From contig JAEWXO010000027.1 of assembly GCA_023458875.1 (NCBI GenBank), positions 1-20,345 on the forward strand: a stretch of DNA of 20,345 bases, read 5' to 3'. The notes under the pieces were generated by a model, which was not told the origin of the DNA, made no database searches, and saw only the letters and a program-made list of their open reading frames with translations. Both the position numbers and the translations under genes were made by a program. Below are positions 6,604 to 14,997 of this stretch, piece by piece (position 1 is the stretch's first letter; each line of letters starts with the position of its first letter). The DNA is from Bacillota bacterium. GTDB taxonomy: Bacteria; Bacillota; Clostridia; Oscillospirales; Ruminococcaceae.

Positions 6604-7470
6604 TCATGGATTCTGATTCTGAATATTTGTATATACCCCGGAAAATGGAAATATTTCTGAAAGGATATTTGCAGCATTCAGGGCTGAGGAATTGTCTGTA
6701 AATATACCGAATACTGCTGAACCGCTTCCGGTCATCAGAGTGCCGACTGAGTTGTTATCTGACATTACTGATTTTATTTTTTCAATGTCGTCTGGATGAT
6801 TTACAAGCTCAAATGAATTAAAGCAGTTTTTCATGAGTTCATGTATATTTCCTGACGATATGCAGGAAAGTAATTTCTGTGAATCATGATGTGGTGCATT
6901 GATAAGTGTGTCTATTTCTTTATATGCCTGTGGAGTAGATATTCCGGCTTTTCCCTTTGCGACTGCTATATAATGCTCCGGAAGGGGGCTGAGCTTTCTG
7001 ACAGTATCACCTGTTCCTGTTACGTAACACAGACCGCCTGCTATAAAAAACGGAACATCCGCACCTGTTTTAAGACCAATCTCCATAAGTGTCTGTTCAG
7101 AAAGATCTGCATCAAACATTCTGTTTAATATTTTCAGAACGCCTGCCGCGTTTGTGCTTCCGCCTCCCATACCTGCTTCATTCGGGATATTTTTTTCAAT
7201 ATGAATGCTTATGCCTGTATTTTTTATTCCTGAGTATCTGAAAAATTCGTCTGCTGCTTTGTATGCGATGTTTTTTTCGTTGCACGGAATATCCGGTTTT
7301 GTACAGGAGACTGATATAATGCCTGATTCATCCTGTGTTACAGTAATAACATCATGAAGGGAGATTTCTTCAAAAATACTGTCAATATTGTGATATCCGT
7401 CATGTCTTTTTTCAGTAACATCAAGAGAAAGATTTATTTTTGCATATGTTTTGATTGAAATTTTATTCAT
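6604..7470 (-). CDS. ispE: 4-diphosphocytidyl-2-C-methyl-D-erythritol kinase
   Basis: This GHMP-family kinase of 288 residues phosphorylates the 2-hydroxyl of CDP-methylerythritol with ATP in the non-mevalonate (MEP) isoprenoid pathway. Seen motifs are the N-terminal TYAKINLSLDV with catalytic Lys11; the glycine-rich ATP loop NEAGMGGGSTNAAGVL at 97-112; the catalytic Asp138 in TGADVPFF; and the C-terminal GHMP motif MTGSGSAVFGIF. Length is normal. The gene follows the aminotransferase stop by 12 nt, with AGGA about 10 nt before the ATG, so it belongs to the same operon. ispE in an operon with an aminotransferase and lepB is not a functional pathway cluster; the link is likely one of shared housekeeping expression. 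Confidence 0.95.
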   Translation of the reverse strand: MNKISIKTYAKINLSLDVTEKRHDGYHNIDSIFEEISLHDVITVTQDESGIISVSCTKPDIPCNEKNIAYKAADEFFRYSGIKNTGISIHIEKNIPNEAGMGGGSTNAAGVLKILNRMFDADLSEQTLMEIGLKTGADVPFFIAGGLCYVTGTGDTVRKLSPLPEHYIAVAKGKAGISTPQAYKEIDTLINAPHHDSQKLLSCISSGNIHELMKNCFNSFELVNHPDDIEKIKSVMSDNNSVGTLMTGSGSAVFGIFTDNSSALNAANILSEIFPFSGVYTNIQNQNP

Positions 7471-7482
7471 ATAAACAGTATC

Positions 7483-8652
7483 CTATTTTATTTCATTAAG
7501 AAATTCTTCTATTCTTGAAAGTGCTTCGTTAATGTGGTTAAGAGAGTATGCATATGAAACCCTTATGTATCCCTCGCCGGAGCTGCCGAATGCATTTCCC
7601 GGGACAACAGCAACCTTTTTACTGTAAAGAAGCTCTTCGCAGAATTTTTCGCTTGACATTCCTGTGCTCTTTATACATGGAAATACATAAAATGCTCCCT
7701 CAGGATTAAAGCATGTCAGTCCAAGCTTGTTAAAGCCGTTTGTAACAAATCTTCTTCTTACGTTGTATTCTGATACCATTTTCTGGACTTCGGCGTCGCA
7801 GTTTGTAAGCGCTTCGATTGCTGCGTACTGACTTATAGTAGGGGAACACATGATAGCAAACTGATGAAGCTTGAGAATTTGTTTTACAATAGGCGCAGGT
7901 GCACACATATAGCCGAGTCGCCATCCTGTCATAGCAAATGCCTTTGAAAATCCGTTTATAAGGATAGTTCTTTCCTTCATTCCGTCTATTTCAATTATTG
8001 AACAGTGTTTTCTTCCGTATGTGAGTTCTGAATAGATTTCATCTGAAAGAACGACTATCTGCGTATCACGGAGAACATCGGCTATCTCCTCAAGGTCCTC
8101 CCGTGTCATTATTGCACCTGTCGGATTATTTGGAAACGGCAGGATAAGAAGCTTTGTTTTTTCGGTTATCTTTTCTTTAAGCTCTGAGGCTTTCAGTTTG
8201 AAATTGTTTTCTACCTTTGTCTCAACAGGTACCGGAATACCTCCTGAAAGCTGTACGATAGGTGAATAGCATACAAAGCAGGGTTCAACGATAAGGACCT
8301 CATCTCCCGGCTCTACTATTGAACGGATCGAAATATCTATTGCCTCTGAACCGCCTACCGTTACTACAACTTCATTTTTATGGTCGTATTCGGCCTTTGA
8401 ACGTTTTTTTACATAACCTGCAATTGCTTTTCTAAGCTCTTCAAGACCTGCATTTGCAGTATACACTGTTTTCTTTGTTTCTATAGTCTGTATTGCTTTC
8501 TGTCGTATTGCCCATGGTGTATTAAAGTCAGGCTCACCTACACCCAGACTTATAACACCCTCGGTTTTCTGGGCAATATCAAAAAACTTTCTTATACCCG
8601 ATGGTTTTATCTCTTTAATTGTGCTGTTGAGAACTTTGTCATAATTAATCAC
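7483..8652 (-). CDS. PLP-dependent class I/II aminotransferase
   Basis: This is an aspartate-aminotransferase-fold enzyme (subgroup I-gamma style) of 389 residues, transferring amino groups between an amino acid and a 2-oxoacid. The pyridoxal-phosphate lysine is Lys237 in GFSKAFAMTGWRLG. Other cofactor and substrate residues seen are Asn176 in NNPTG, Asp204 and Tyr207 in SDEIYSEL, and Arg364 in YIRVSYA, which binds the substrate carboxylate. The order of these is as expected for a complete enzyme. Its ATG overlaps the stop of the Lrp/AsnC gene by 4 nt (8649-8652), so the two are translationally coupled. Such Lrp-aminotransferase pairs are common in Clostridia and suggest that the regulator senses an amino acid related to the reaction. 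The exact substrate cannot be told from sequence. Confidence 0.93.
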   Translation of the reverse strand: MINYDKVLNSTIKEIKPSGIRKFFDIAQKTEGVISLGVGEPDFNTPWAIRQKAIQTIETKKTVYTANAGLEELRKAIAGYVKKRSKAEYDHKNEVVVTVGGSEAIDISIRSIVEPGDEVLIVEPCFVCYSPIVQLSGGIPVPVETKVENNFKLKASELKEKITEKTKLLILPFPNNPTGAIMTREDLEEIADVLRDTQIVVLSDEIYSELTYGRKHCSIIEIDGMKERTILINGFSKAFAMTGWRLGYMCAPAPIVKQILKLHQFAIMCSPTISQYAAIEALTNCDAEVQKMVSEYNVRRRFVTNGFNKLGLTCFNPEGAFYVFPCIKSTGMSSEKFCEELLYSKKVAVVPGNAFGSSGEGYIRVSYAYSLNHINEALSRIEEFLNEIK

Positions 8653-9131
8653 GGAGACACCATGCTCCTCTCGTCAGTATTGTTATCAGGGTTAATAAAA
8701 ATGCCCTTTTCCTTGTATCTCCTGAGAACAAAGTGTGTAGCAGTTGAGATTACTCCATCAATGGTTGATAATTTCTGTGCAACAAAAAGCGCTATTGTTT
8801 TCAGGTCGGATCCTGTAGCAGTTACGGCAAGATCATATCCTCCTGACATGAGGGAAACACTCTCGACCTCATCATACATCATAATTGTTTTTGCAAGGTC
8901 GTCAAAGCCGCAGTCCCTTTGCGGAGTTACTCGTATTTCAATAAATGCCGTTACTGTATCCTTGTCAGCAAGCTCATCGTTAAGAATAACACTGTATCCC
9001 ATAATGATACCTTTGTTTTCATACTCTTTTATTTTTTCCGCGACCGCCGCCTCGGTTGTATCGAGCATGGCAGCCAACTGCTGATTTGTGAAACGTGCAT
9101 TCTGTTTTAGAAGCTGTAATAATGAATCCAT
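8649..9131 (-). CDS. Lrp/AsnC-family transcriptional regulator
   Basis: This protein has 160 residues. An N-terminal helix-turn-helix (about 1-45: LLQLLKQNARFTNQQLAAML, then TTEAAVAEKIKEYENKGII) binds DNA. It is followed by GYSVILN and a C-terminal RAM ligand-sensing domain (about 65-140) with the AFIEIRVTP, VSLMSGGYDLAVTATG and STATHFVLRRYK segments. Members assemble as dimers to octamers and respond to amino acids. An AAGGAG ribosome site lies 6 nt upstream of the start. It is the first gene of the minus-strand group and overlaps the aminotransferase by 4 nt, so control of that enzyme and of itself is the simplest reading (inference). Confidence 0.92.
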   Translation of the reverse strand: MDSLLQLLKQNARFTNQQLAAMLDTTEAAVAEKIKEYENKGIIMGYSVILNDELADKDTVTAFIEIRVTPQRDCGFDDLAKTIMMYDEVESVSLMSGGYDLAVTATGSDLKTIALFVAQKLSTIDGVISTATHFVLRRYKEKGIFINPDNNTDERSMVSP

Positions 9132-9165
9132 ATATTACTCCTTTTCTCCGCATAAAATTGTGGTT

Positions 9166-9171
9166 ATTATA
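9166..9171 (-). promoter_or_regulatory. Possible -10 element for the lrp/aminotransferase operon
   Basis: TATAAT on the minus strand lies about 35 nt before the ATG at 9131. No good -35 is seen at 16-18 nt spacing (best TATTTA), so this may be regulator-assisted or wrong. Confidence 0.35.
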
Positions 9172-9220
9172 TTTCAACACAGAGCATATAAATAAGGCTT
9201 TATTATTCCTTGCATCTGAA

Positions 9221-9271
9221 GGCGGCAATCTTAAATATCCGCCACGCCAGGCAGGGAATGCCTTTATTTTT
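9221..9271. other. Two small GC-rich hairpins between the PHP gene and lrp
   Basis: GGCGG (9221-9225) pairs with CCGCC (9239-9243), and AGGCA (9249-9253) pairs with TGCCT (9259-9263). On the plus strand the second is followed by TTATTTTT, a terminator-like form, though no plus-strand gene ends here. On the minus strand they follow the PHP stop at 9286 and may act as a weak terminator for it. Confidence 0.35.
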
Positions 9272-9285
9272 GCTTTGTACTGATA

Positions 9286-10119
9286 TCATATTGTTATTCC
9301 GTAAGGGATATGGTTTTTAAAGTAAAAGATTTTTCTGAATCCGGCAGCGTCGGCAAGCTCAATCCCTTTGTCAACGCCTGAACCAATGTCTTTTGTACGG
9401 TGCGAATCGGAACCGACAGTTATTATTTTACCACCGAGATCATGGAAAAGCTTTATATATTTAAGCTCCGGAAATGTTTTTCCGTATGCCTGCCTGAGTC
9501 CCGATGTGTTTATTTCAATTCCCTTATCGTTTTTTATGAGCTCTCTGAAGGATTCGGCAATTATTTCGTCAAATTCTGAAATGTCAGTATCTATTCCTGC
9601 TTCACCAATGATGTATCTCAGAGGATAGGTCAGATGTCCGAGTACATCGAACCTGCCCCATCTGCAGAGCTTCAGGGTTTCATCAAAATACTGCACAAGA
9701 AGATCGCGGATGTTTTCTTTTTTATAGTCAAGAAATGCAAAATCCTCATGTCCCGGAAGCTCATGGGTCGAACAAATTATAAAGTCAAGGCTTTTTTCTG
9801 AAATGATTTTTTCAGCTGCTGTAAAATCATGCGACGCCTGACCGAACTCTATACCGTTTATAAAATTAAGTCTTGAAGAATATTTTTCTTTAATAATATT
9901 ATTTTCGGATATTGATTTCTGAAAAATGTCATAGTTGTGAAATACATGTTCACTGTTATAATCTATGTGATGCTCCTCACGTCCGAAAAGTCTGTTTGCC
10001 TCACAGTGCTCCGTTATGGCAAATGCCTTAAGCGCAAGTCTGCACGCCTGTTCAGCGGCCTCCTGTGGTGTATCGTATCCATCGGGAGAATTAGATGTAT
10101 GTGTGTGACAGTCTATCAT
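9286..10119 (-). CDS. PHP-domain histidinol-phosphatase-like protein (HisJ/HisK type)
   Basis: This 277-residue protein has the polymerase and histidinol phosphatase fold, a trinuclear-metal phosphoesterase. Metal ligands seen in order are His5 and His7 (DCHTHT), His in ITEHCEA, Glu in INGIEFG, His in CSTHELPG, His in VLGHLTYP, and the Asp/His pair in VGSDSHRT. The set is complete, so it should be active. The closest known role is dephosphorylation of L-histidinol phosphate in histidine synthesis. No other his genes are in the window, so a different phosphate substrate is possible. GGAG lies 10 nt before the ATG. The gene is divergent from hprK and has its own extended -10 promoter. Confidence 0.88.
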   Translation of the reverse strand: MIDCHTHTSNSPDGYDTPQEAAEQACRLALKAFAITEHCEANRLFGREEHHIDYNSEHVFHNYDIFQKSISENNIIKEKYSSRLNFINGIEFGQASHDFTAAEKIISEKSLDFIICSTHELPGHEDFAFLDYKKENIRDLLVQYFDETLKLCRWGRFDVLGHLTYPLRYIIGEAGIDTDISEFDEIIAESFRELIKNDKGIEINTSGLRQAYGKTFPELKYIKLFHDLGGKIITVGSDSHRTKDIGSGVDKGIELADAAGFRKIFYFKNHIPYGITI

Positions 10120-10156
10120 ATTTAAACATCTCCAAAAAATATTATTATTAAATTAT

Positions 10157-10162
10157 ATTATA
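10157..10162 (-). promoter_or_regulatory. Extended -10 promoter for the HisJ-like gene
   Basis: On the minus strand TATGCTATAAT gives a perfect TATAAT with the TGn extension, about 38 nt before the ATG at 10119. No strong -35 is seen, which an extended -10 can tolerate. Confidence 0.55.
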
Positions 10163-10225
10163 GCATAGTTGTACTTAATAAGCCAGTATTTCAGAAAAAT
10201 TTCATACTATATTCATTTAAAAAAA

Positions 10226-10365
10226 GTTGTGGTTCAGCCATACTATAAAGTGAAGCAGATATGTAAGCGAAGTCCAGGCGACAGCAAAGCCTGGTCGATT
10301 CGTGAGAATCAAAATCCCTGCATAAGCATTATCTCCCTATATGGGCTGAATAGTAATACCTTTTT
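10226..10365 (+). ncRNA. Candidate structured RNA, about 140 nt, family not recognised
   Basis: The region folds on the plus strand into a rod with two side hairpins. The closing stem pairs 10226-10242 with 10340-10357, core TTCAGCC/GGGCTGAA with one bulge. A second helix pairs AGATATGT (10257-10264) with GCATTATCT (10326-10334), then AGC with GCT-like pairs near 10267-10269/10319-10321. Two hairpins sit at the end: CCAGGC/GCCTGG (10274-10279, 10289-10294) and GATTC-GTGA-GAATC (10297-10310). A T run (10361-10365) follows the closing stem. About six pairs are G-U on the plus strand and would be A-C mismatches on the other strand, which favours the plus strand. A 6S-like RNA or a riboswitch is possible; no known consensus fits clearly. 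No convincing promoter precedes it. Confidence 0.5.
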
Positions 10366-10397
10366 CAAATTACTTCATTTCAATATTACACTTTCTA

Positions 10398-10426
10398 TTG
10401 AAATAATTTAAGAGTTATTGTATAAT
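10398..10426 (+). promoter_or_regulatory. Sigma-A promoter for the hprK operon
   Basis: TTGAAA (10398-10403), a 17-nt spacer and TATAAT (10421-10426) form a near-consensus promoter. Transcription would start near 10433. The leader of about 49 nt holds a small hairpin, ACCGT/ACGGT, before the AGGGGTG ribosome site of hprK. Confidence 0.8.
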
Positions 10427-10481
10427 AATAAATATGTATAAACCGTACAGGAACGGTAATTTAAAAAATAGGGGTGTGTTT

Positions 10482-11432
10482 ATGACAAATAAATTCACGG
10501 TATCACTTCAGAAAATAATTGACGAATTTAAGCTTGAGGAGTTATATCTTCCAAAAGCAGCAGAAGAAATAATGATAAGTGAAAACGAAGTTAACCGTCC
10601 GGGACTGCAGCTGATGAATTTCTATGAATATTTCAATCCTGAAAGAATTCAGGTGCTGGGGAAAATGGAATTTGCGTATTTATCCAGCATTGGCGAGGAC
10701 CAGCGCACAGATATTATAGATAAGCTTTTTTCACATAAAATACCTGTACTTATTATTACAAGAGAACTTGAATGTTTTCCTGAGGTTGTTGTACTTGCTG
10801 AAAAGCACAGTATTCCGGTTCTCAGATCAAAAGACAGTACTTCAAATTTTGTTGCAGCACTTATAGCTTTTCTTAACCTTAACCTTGCGCCAAGAATAAC
10901 AAGACACGGTGTGCTTATTGAAATATACGGTGAGGGAGTTCTTATACTCGGCGAGAGCGGTGTAGGTAAAAGTGAAACTGCAATAGAACTTGTAAAAAGA
11001 GGACACAGGCTTGTAGCAGATGATGCGGTAGAAATACGAAAAGTATCAAATATAAGTCTTGTCGGAACTTCTCCTGATAATATCCGTCATTTTCTTGAGC
11101 TCAGAGGCATAGGAATTATTAATGCAAGAAGACTGTTCGGTGTGGGTGCGGTCAAGGTAACCGAAAAAATAGACATGATAGTCGAGCTTGAAATATGGAA
11201 TCCTGAAAAGCTTTATGACAGAATGGGAGTTGACAGTGAATATATTTCAATCCTCGGCGTTAATGTTCCGTCACTGACTATACCTGTAAAGCCGGGTAGA
11301 AATCTTGCTGTTATACTTGAGGTTGCTGCAATGAATAACAGACAGAAAAAGATGGGATACAATGCTGCTCAGGAGCTTTTAGGCAGACTTGGTCTTGAAA
11401 TGGATCAAAAAGAAACAGTAAAGGATCTGTAA
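10482..11432 (+). CDS. hprK: HPr kinase/phosphorylase
   Basis: This enzyme phosphorylates, and dephosphorylates, Ser46 of HPr, and is the sensor of carbon catabolite repression in Firmicutes. The 316-residue protein has an N-terminal domain (1-130) and a C-terminal kinase domain. The kinase domain shows His142, the Walker A loop GESGVGKS (157-164), Asp180-Asp181, and the family signature around IPVKPGRNLAVILEVAAMN (267-285). I choose the ATG at 10482, with AGGGG upstream. The in-frame ATG at 10434 coincides with the transcription start and would be leaderless. It is the first gene of the plus-strand operon running to dnaE. No HPr or Crh gene lies in the window. Confidence 0.95.
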   Translation: MTNKFTVSLQKIIDEFKLEELYLPKAAEEIMISENEVNRPGLQLMNFYEYFNPERIQVLGKMEFAYLSSIGEDQRTDIIDKLFSHKIPVLIITRELECFPEVVVLAEKHSIPVLRSKDSTSNFVAALIAFLNLNLAPRITRHGVLIEIYGEGVLILGESGVGKSETAIELVKRGHRLVADDAVEIRKVSNISLVGTSPDNIRHFLELRGIGIINARRLFGVGAVKVTEKIDMIVELEIWNPEKLYDRMGVDSEYISILGVNVPSLTIPVKPGRNLAVILEVAAMNNRQKKMGYNAAQELLGRLGLEMDQKETVKDL

Positions 11433-11520
11433 AAACATTTTCAGATACAGACAGGTTTACGCCGTGACTGATTTTATTAATATAAAAATATTATCTGTAT
11501 ACACTGTGGAGGTTAGCATT

Positions 11521-12249
11521 TTGTTTATAGAGTTAGATACGCATTTTCATTCAGTAGCATCTACACACGCATATTCAACAGTCAAAGAAATAGCAAAATC
11601 TGCTGCTGATTTTGGTATTAAGGGCTTTGCACTTACAGATCATGCACCTGCAATTTATGATGCACCGCATGTATGGCATTTCAGAAATCTTAAAGTTCTC
11701 CCTGATTATATCGAAGGGGTAAGGGTGATAAAAGGTGTCGAAGCAAATATTTCCGATTTTGAAGGAAATATCGATATGAACAGCTTTGAACTTGAATTTG
11801 TTGACTGGGTAATTGCATCATATCATTGGGTTGTGGTTAAAAATCCTGACCACAAGGACTGTACAGAGTCATATATCAGTCTTGCCAGAAATAATCCGAG
11901 AGTTGATGTTATAGGTCATGCAGGTTCTCCGAGTTATCCTTTTGATATGGAAAAAGTGCTGAAGGTATTTAAAGAATATGACAAGCTTGTTGAAATCAAC
12001 GAATCAGCAATTCTCTATAAGGACGGATCAAGAGAATTGAATGTTGAAATGCTTAAAATATGCAAAAAGTACGAAATTCCTGTTGTTGTCAATTCCGACG
12101 GTCATTATTGTGATCTGGTTGGAAGAGTATCAGAAGCAGAAAAAATGATAAAAGAAATAGGTTATCCTGAGGAACTGATAGCAAACAGGCATGCTGAAAA
12201 TATTTACAGGCGAATCAGTTTAAAAAGGCCTGATTTTGCAGTGAGGTGA
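11521..12249 (+). CDS. PHP-domain phosphoesterase
   Basis: This is a 242-residue PHP-fold metal-dependent hydrolase, closer to the YcdX-type phosphatases than to HisJ. Metal-binding motifs run in the usual order: THFHS at 7-11, LTDHAP, IKGVEANI, ASYHW, VIGHAGSP, and NSDGHY near the C-terminus. The start is taken as TTG at 11521 because GGAGG (11508-11512) lies 8 nt before it and the HxH motif then sits at residues 8-10, the usual depth. The GTG at 11464 has no ribosome site. The stop at 12249 precedes murB by 4 nt, which supports translational coupling. The gene is commonly found between hprK and murB in Clostridia (recollection), but its substrate is not known. Confidence 0.88.
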   Translation: MFIELDTHFHSVASTHAYSTVKEIAKSAADFGIKGFALTDHAPAIYDAPHVWHFRNLKVLPDYIEGVRVIKGVEANISDFEGNIDMNSFELEFVDWVIASYHWVVVKNPDHKDCTESYISLARNNPRVDVIGHAGSPSYPFDMEKVLKVFKEYDKLVEINESAILYKDGSRELNVEMLKICKKYEIPVVVNSDGHYCDLVGRVSEAEKMIKEIGYPEELIANRHAENIYRRISLKRPDFAVR

Positions 12250-12253
12250 TAAA

Positions 12254-13162
12254 ATGTCCTATATTGACGAACTAATATCTGTCTGTGAAAAATATCAATG
12301 CAGATATAAACTTGATGAACCATTGAAAAATCATACGACATTCAAAATCGGCGGTGCATGTGAAATAGCAGTATTTTTAAATTGCGAGGGTTGTGCCGTT
12401 GACGTTATTAATTATTGCAGGAATAACAAAGTAAAATTTGCAGTTATCGGGAACGGCAGCAATATTATTGCAGATGATAAAGGCTTTGACGGAGCTGTTC
12501 TTATAATCGGAAATGATTTTTCAAATATTAATTTTATACGTGATGAGGTTGTCGAGTGCGAAGCAGGACTTCCTCTCAGCAGACTGTGCACCGTAATTAT
12601 GCAGGAGGGGCTTTCAGGACTTGAATTTGCCTATGGAATTCCCGGAACTGTCGGGGGTGCACTGTACATGAATGCAGGCGCATACGGAGGCGAAATGTCA
12701 GATATAGTCACATCTGCGGACTATATTGACAGTGACGGTATGGTAAAGACAATTATGAAGGAAAACATGGATTTATCATACCGACACAGCGCATTTATGA
12801 ATTCAGGCAGGATTATTATACGTGTACGTATGAAGCTTAAAAAAGGTGAAATACCCGAAATAGAAAGGAAAATGGAGCAGCTTATATCACAGAGACGTGA
12901 GAAACAGCCTCTTAATTTTCCGAGTGCAGGAAGTACGTTTAAAAGGCCTGATGGGGCATTCGCATCGGCACTTATTGAACAGTGCGGACTGAAAGGATGC
13001 TGCGTAGGTGATGCGCAGGTCAGTGAGAAACATAGTGGATTTGTAATAAACAAAGGCAATGCTTCGTATGAAGATATTATGAATCTGGTCGATAAGGTAA
13101 AGGAAAAAGTCAGGTCAGATACAGGATACGAACTTGAACTTGAACCTGAAATATTAAAATAA
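12254..13162 (+). CDS. murB: UDP-N-acetylenolpyruvoylglucosamine reductase
   Basis: This FAD enzyme reduces UDP-GlcNAc-enolpyruvate with NADPH to UDP-MurNAc, the second committed step of peptidoglycan precursor synthesis. The 302-residue protein shows the N-terminal FAD domain with NHTTFKIGG (26-34) and VIGNGSNII (64-72), the GIPGTVGGALYMNAGAYGGE segment (128-147 with the catalytic pocket), SYRHSAF (175-181), and the catalytic serine Ser227 in PSAGSTFKRP. A conserved Glu (299) is near the C-terminus. This is the shorter type II form of Gram-positives. GAGGTGA ahead of the ATG overlaps the preceding PHP stop. It is an essential wall gene within the hprK operon. Confidence 0.95.
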   Translation: MSYIDELISVCEKYQCRYKLDEPLKNHTTFKIGGACEIAVFLNCEGCAVDVINYCRNNKVKFAVIGNGSNIIADDKGFDGAVLIIGNDFSNINFIRDEVVECEAGLPLSRLCTVIMQEGLSGLEFAYGIPGTVGGALYMNAGAYGGEMSDIVTSADYIDSDGMVKTIMKENMDLSYRHSAFMNSGRIIIRVRMKLKKGEIPEIERKMEQLISQRREKQPLNFPSAGSTFKRPDGAFASALIEQCGLKGCCVGDAQVSEKHSGFVINKGNASYEDIMNLVDKVKEKVRSDTGYELELEPEILK

Positions 13163-13181
13163 AAAGCATGGAGAGATTTAT

Positions 13182-14039
13182 ATGCAGTTCATTATAGTAA
13201 CAGGACTATCCGGATCGGGAAAATCATGTGCGATGAATATTCTTGAGGATATTGGGTTTTATTGTATTGACAATATGCCGCCACAGCTGATTTCAAAATT
13301 CGTTGAAATATGCAGGGAAGGTACTATGGAGAAAATAGCCATAGCTGTTGATATACGGTCAGGAGAAATGTTTACAAAAGAAACCCTTATGTCATTTGAA
13401 AAAATGCATCACGACCATTTTGATTTCAAGATACTGTATCTTGAAGCAGGAGATGATGTACTAGTTAAGAGATACAGGGAAACAAGACGTAAGCATCCTC
13501 TTGATGCGGAATTTAACGGATCTCTGCCGGATGCAATTGCATATGAACGTGAAAAGCTTAACTGTCTCAGAGAAATAGCCAATTATTACATAGACACATC
13601 ATATCTTAAAAATTCTCAGTTAAAAGAAGCAATATCAAATATTTTTCTTGAAAAATCAACAGATTCAATTTTGATAAAGGTTATGTCATTTGGCTTTAAA
13701 TATGGCAGTTCCTCTGAAGCAGACCTGGTTTTTGATGTAAGATGTCTGCCAAATCCTTTTTATTTGCCTGAGCTTAAATATATGACAGGTAAGGATGAAA
13801 TGGTAAGAGATTATGTTATGGGATTTGAACAGTCAAAGGCTTTAATGTATAAGCTTAAGGACCTTATAAGCTTCCTTCTTCCTCAGTATATTTATGAAGG
13901 TAAGAGTCAGCTTGTAATCGGATTTGGCTGTACAGGAGGAAAGCACCGTTCTGTTACATTTGCCGAGCTTATTGCTGAATATCTTACTGAACAGGGCTAT
14001 AATGTTCTTAAAACACATAGAGATATTTCTAAAAATTAA
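13182..14039 (+). CDS. rapZ: RapZ/YvcJ family nucleotide-binding protein
   Basis: This 285-residue protein belongs to the RapZ/YvcJ family. The N-terminal P-loop domain has Walker A GLSGSGKS (8-15), the family VDIRSGE motif near residue 56, and KHPLDAEF. The C-terminal domain carries FGCTGGKHRSVTFAE (about 248-262), a conserved sugar-phosphate and RNA-associated region. In E. coli RapZ senses glucosamine-6-phosphate and steers small RNAs that control glmS. In Bacillus YvcJ the role is less clear. Its place after murB fits a link to amino-sugar supply for the wall (inference). GGAGAG lies 6 nt upstream of the ATG. The next gene, whiA, starts 28 nt later. Confidence 0.95.
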   Translation: MQFIIVTGLSGSGKSCAMNILEDIGFYCIDNMPPQLISKFVEICREGTMEKIAIAVDIRSGEMFTKETLMSFEKMHHDHFDFKILYLEAGDDVLVKRYRETRRKHPLDAEFNGSLPDAIAYEREKLNCLREIANYYIDTSYLKNSQLKEAISNIFLEKSTDSILIKVMSFGFKYGSSSEADLVFDVRCLPNPFYLPELKYMTGKDEMVRDYVMGFEQSKALMYKLKDLISFLLPQYIYEGKSQLVIGFGCTGGKHRSVTFAELIAEYLTEQGYNVLKTHRDISKN

Positions 14040-14067
14040 TTAGAATTACAGTTAAAGGAGTACGGAT

Positions 14068-14985
14068 TTGTCTTTTTCAAATGATGTAAAATCTGAACTT
14101 ATTCTGGCAGTTACAGATAAGGATAAAAAATTTGCATGTCTGTATGGAATGATTATTTTCTGCAAGCAGTTTTGCAGTTCTGAAATATGTCTTCAGTCAG
14201 AAAGCACGGCAGTAGCTGAAATTTTTCCTAAGCTTATAAAAGAAATTTTTAAAGGAAAAGTAAAAATAAATGAAGATATAATCAATCGTAAAAACGGGTC
14301 AGTTCTGTATTCATTTATTATAAATGACAAGGCTTCTATTGAGCTTATAGCTTCTACATTTAATTTTGATCCGGAACAGAGAGAAATAGATATCAAAAAA
14401 ATTGACAATAACAGCCTTCCGAATTTTATAGCAGGCGCTTTTTTAAGCTGCGGAAGCGTGACAAATCCGAATAATGAATATCATCTTGAATTTGTCCTTC
14501 CCGTAAAGCAGCTGTATGATGATCTTTCAGTTATTTTTAAATCTATCGGCCTTATAAACAAAATGGTTATCCGTAAAAACTCATATATTCTTTACTTTAA
14601 AGAGAGTGAAAATATAGAGGATATTCTTACATTTATGGGTGCACAGGGCTCTACTCTTGAACTTATAAATGTAAAAATACTTAAGGATGTAAGGAACAGG
14701 GTAAACCGTATTTCAAATTGTGATATGGCAAACTGTAATAAAATAATCGAGGCGGCTTTGAAACAAAAAATTGATATTGAGCTTATTGATAAGACTGTCG
14801 GAATAGAATCATTACCTGAAACTTTGCAGGAGATAGCTTTTGCAAGACTCAATAATCCTGAACTCAGCCTGAAGGAACTTGGAGAAACACTTGACCCGCC
14901 ACTCGGAAGATCCGGGGTAAATCACAGACTGAAAAGGCTTACACAGATAGCTGATAATATCAGGTCTCGGAACTTGTTGTTATAG
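14068..14985 (+). CDS. whiA: DNA-binding protein WhiA
   Basis: This 305-residue sporulation and division regulator of Gram-positives has a degenerate LAGLIDADG homing-endonuclease-like N-terminal part (about 1-200, with the GAFLSCGSV segment at about 128-136) and a C-terminal helix-turn-helix (about 245-300: SLPETLQEIAF, SLKELGETL, GRSGVNHRLKRL). It starts with TTG at 14068, supported by AAAGGAG 7 nt upstream and a natural N-terminus (SFSNDVKSEL). In Bacillus whiA affects cell division and chromosome segregation. In many Firmicutes yvcK lies between rapZ and whiA; here it does not. The gene ends 12 nt before dnaE. Confidence 0.95.
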   Translation: MSFSNDVKSELILAVTDKDKKFACLYGMIIFCKQFCSSEICLQSESTAVAEIFPKLIKEIFKGKVKINEDIINRKNGSVLYSFIINDKASIELIASTFNFDPEQREIDIKKIDNNSLPNFIAGAFLSCGSVTNPNNEYHLEFVLPVKQLYDDLSVIFKSIGLINKMVIRKNSYILYFKESENIEDILTFMGAQGSTLELINVKILKDVRNRVNRISNCDMANCNKIIEAALKQKIDIELIDKTVGIESLPETLQEIAFARLNNPELSLKELGETLDPPLGRSGVNHRLKRLTQIADNIRSRNLLL

Positions 14986-14997
14986 AAGAGGAGATTT

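Noticed and set aside
6567..6677. Longer start of lepB at 6677
   Set aside because: It would overlap ispE by more than 70 nt and adds an N-terminus unlike signal peptidases. GAGAGGA supports 6566.
7166..7180. Asn instead of Asp in the IspE glycine-rich loop (GGGSTNAA) as a lost catalytic residue
   Set aside because: E. coli IspE has Asn here as well (recollection), and the catalytic Lys11 and Asp138 are present.
10226..10365. Structured RNA read on the minus strand, with a U7 run at its end, or as a c-di-GMP-I riboswitch because of GCAAAGCC
   Set aside because: The minus-strand fold loses about six pairs that are G-U on plus. The c-di-GMP-I core around GCAAAGCC does not otherwise match. The minus orientation cannot be fully excluded.
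10169..10411. 80-codon plus-strand frame
   Set aside because: It has no ribosome site and runs through the folded RNA candidate; composition is not protein-like.
10434..10481. hprK start at 10434
   Set aside because: It coincides with the predicted transcription start; AGGGG before 10482 and family length support the shorter form.
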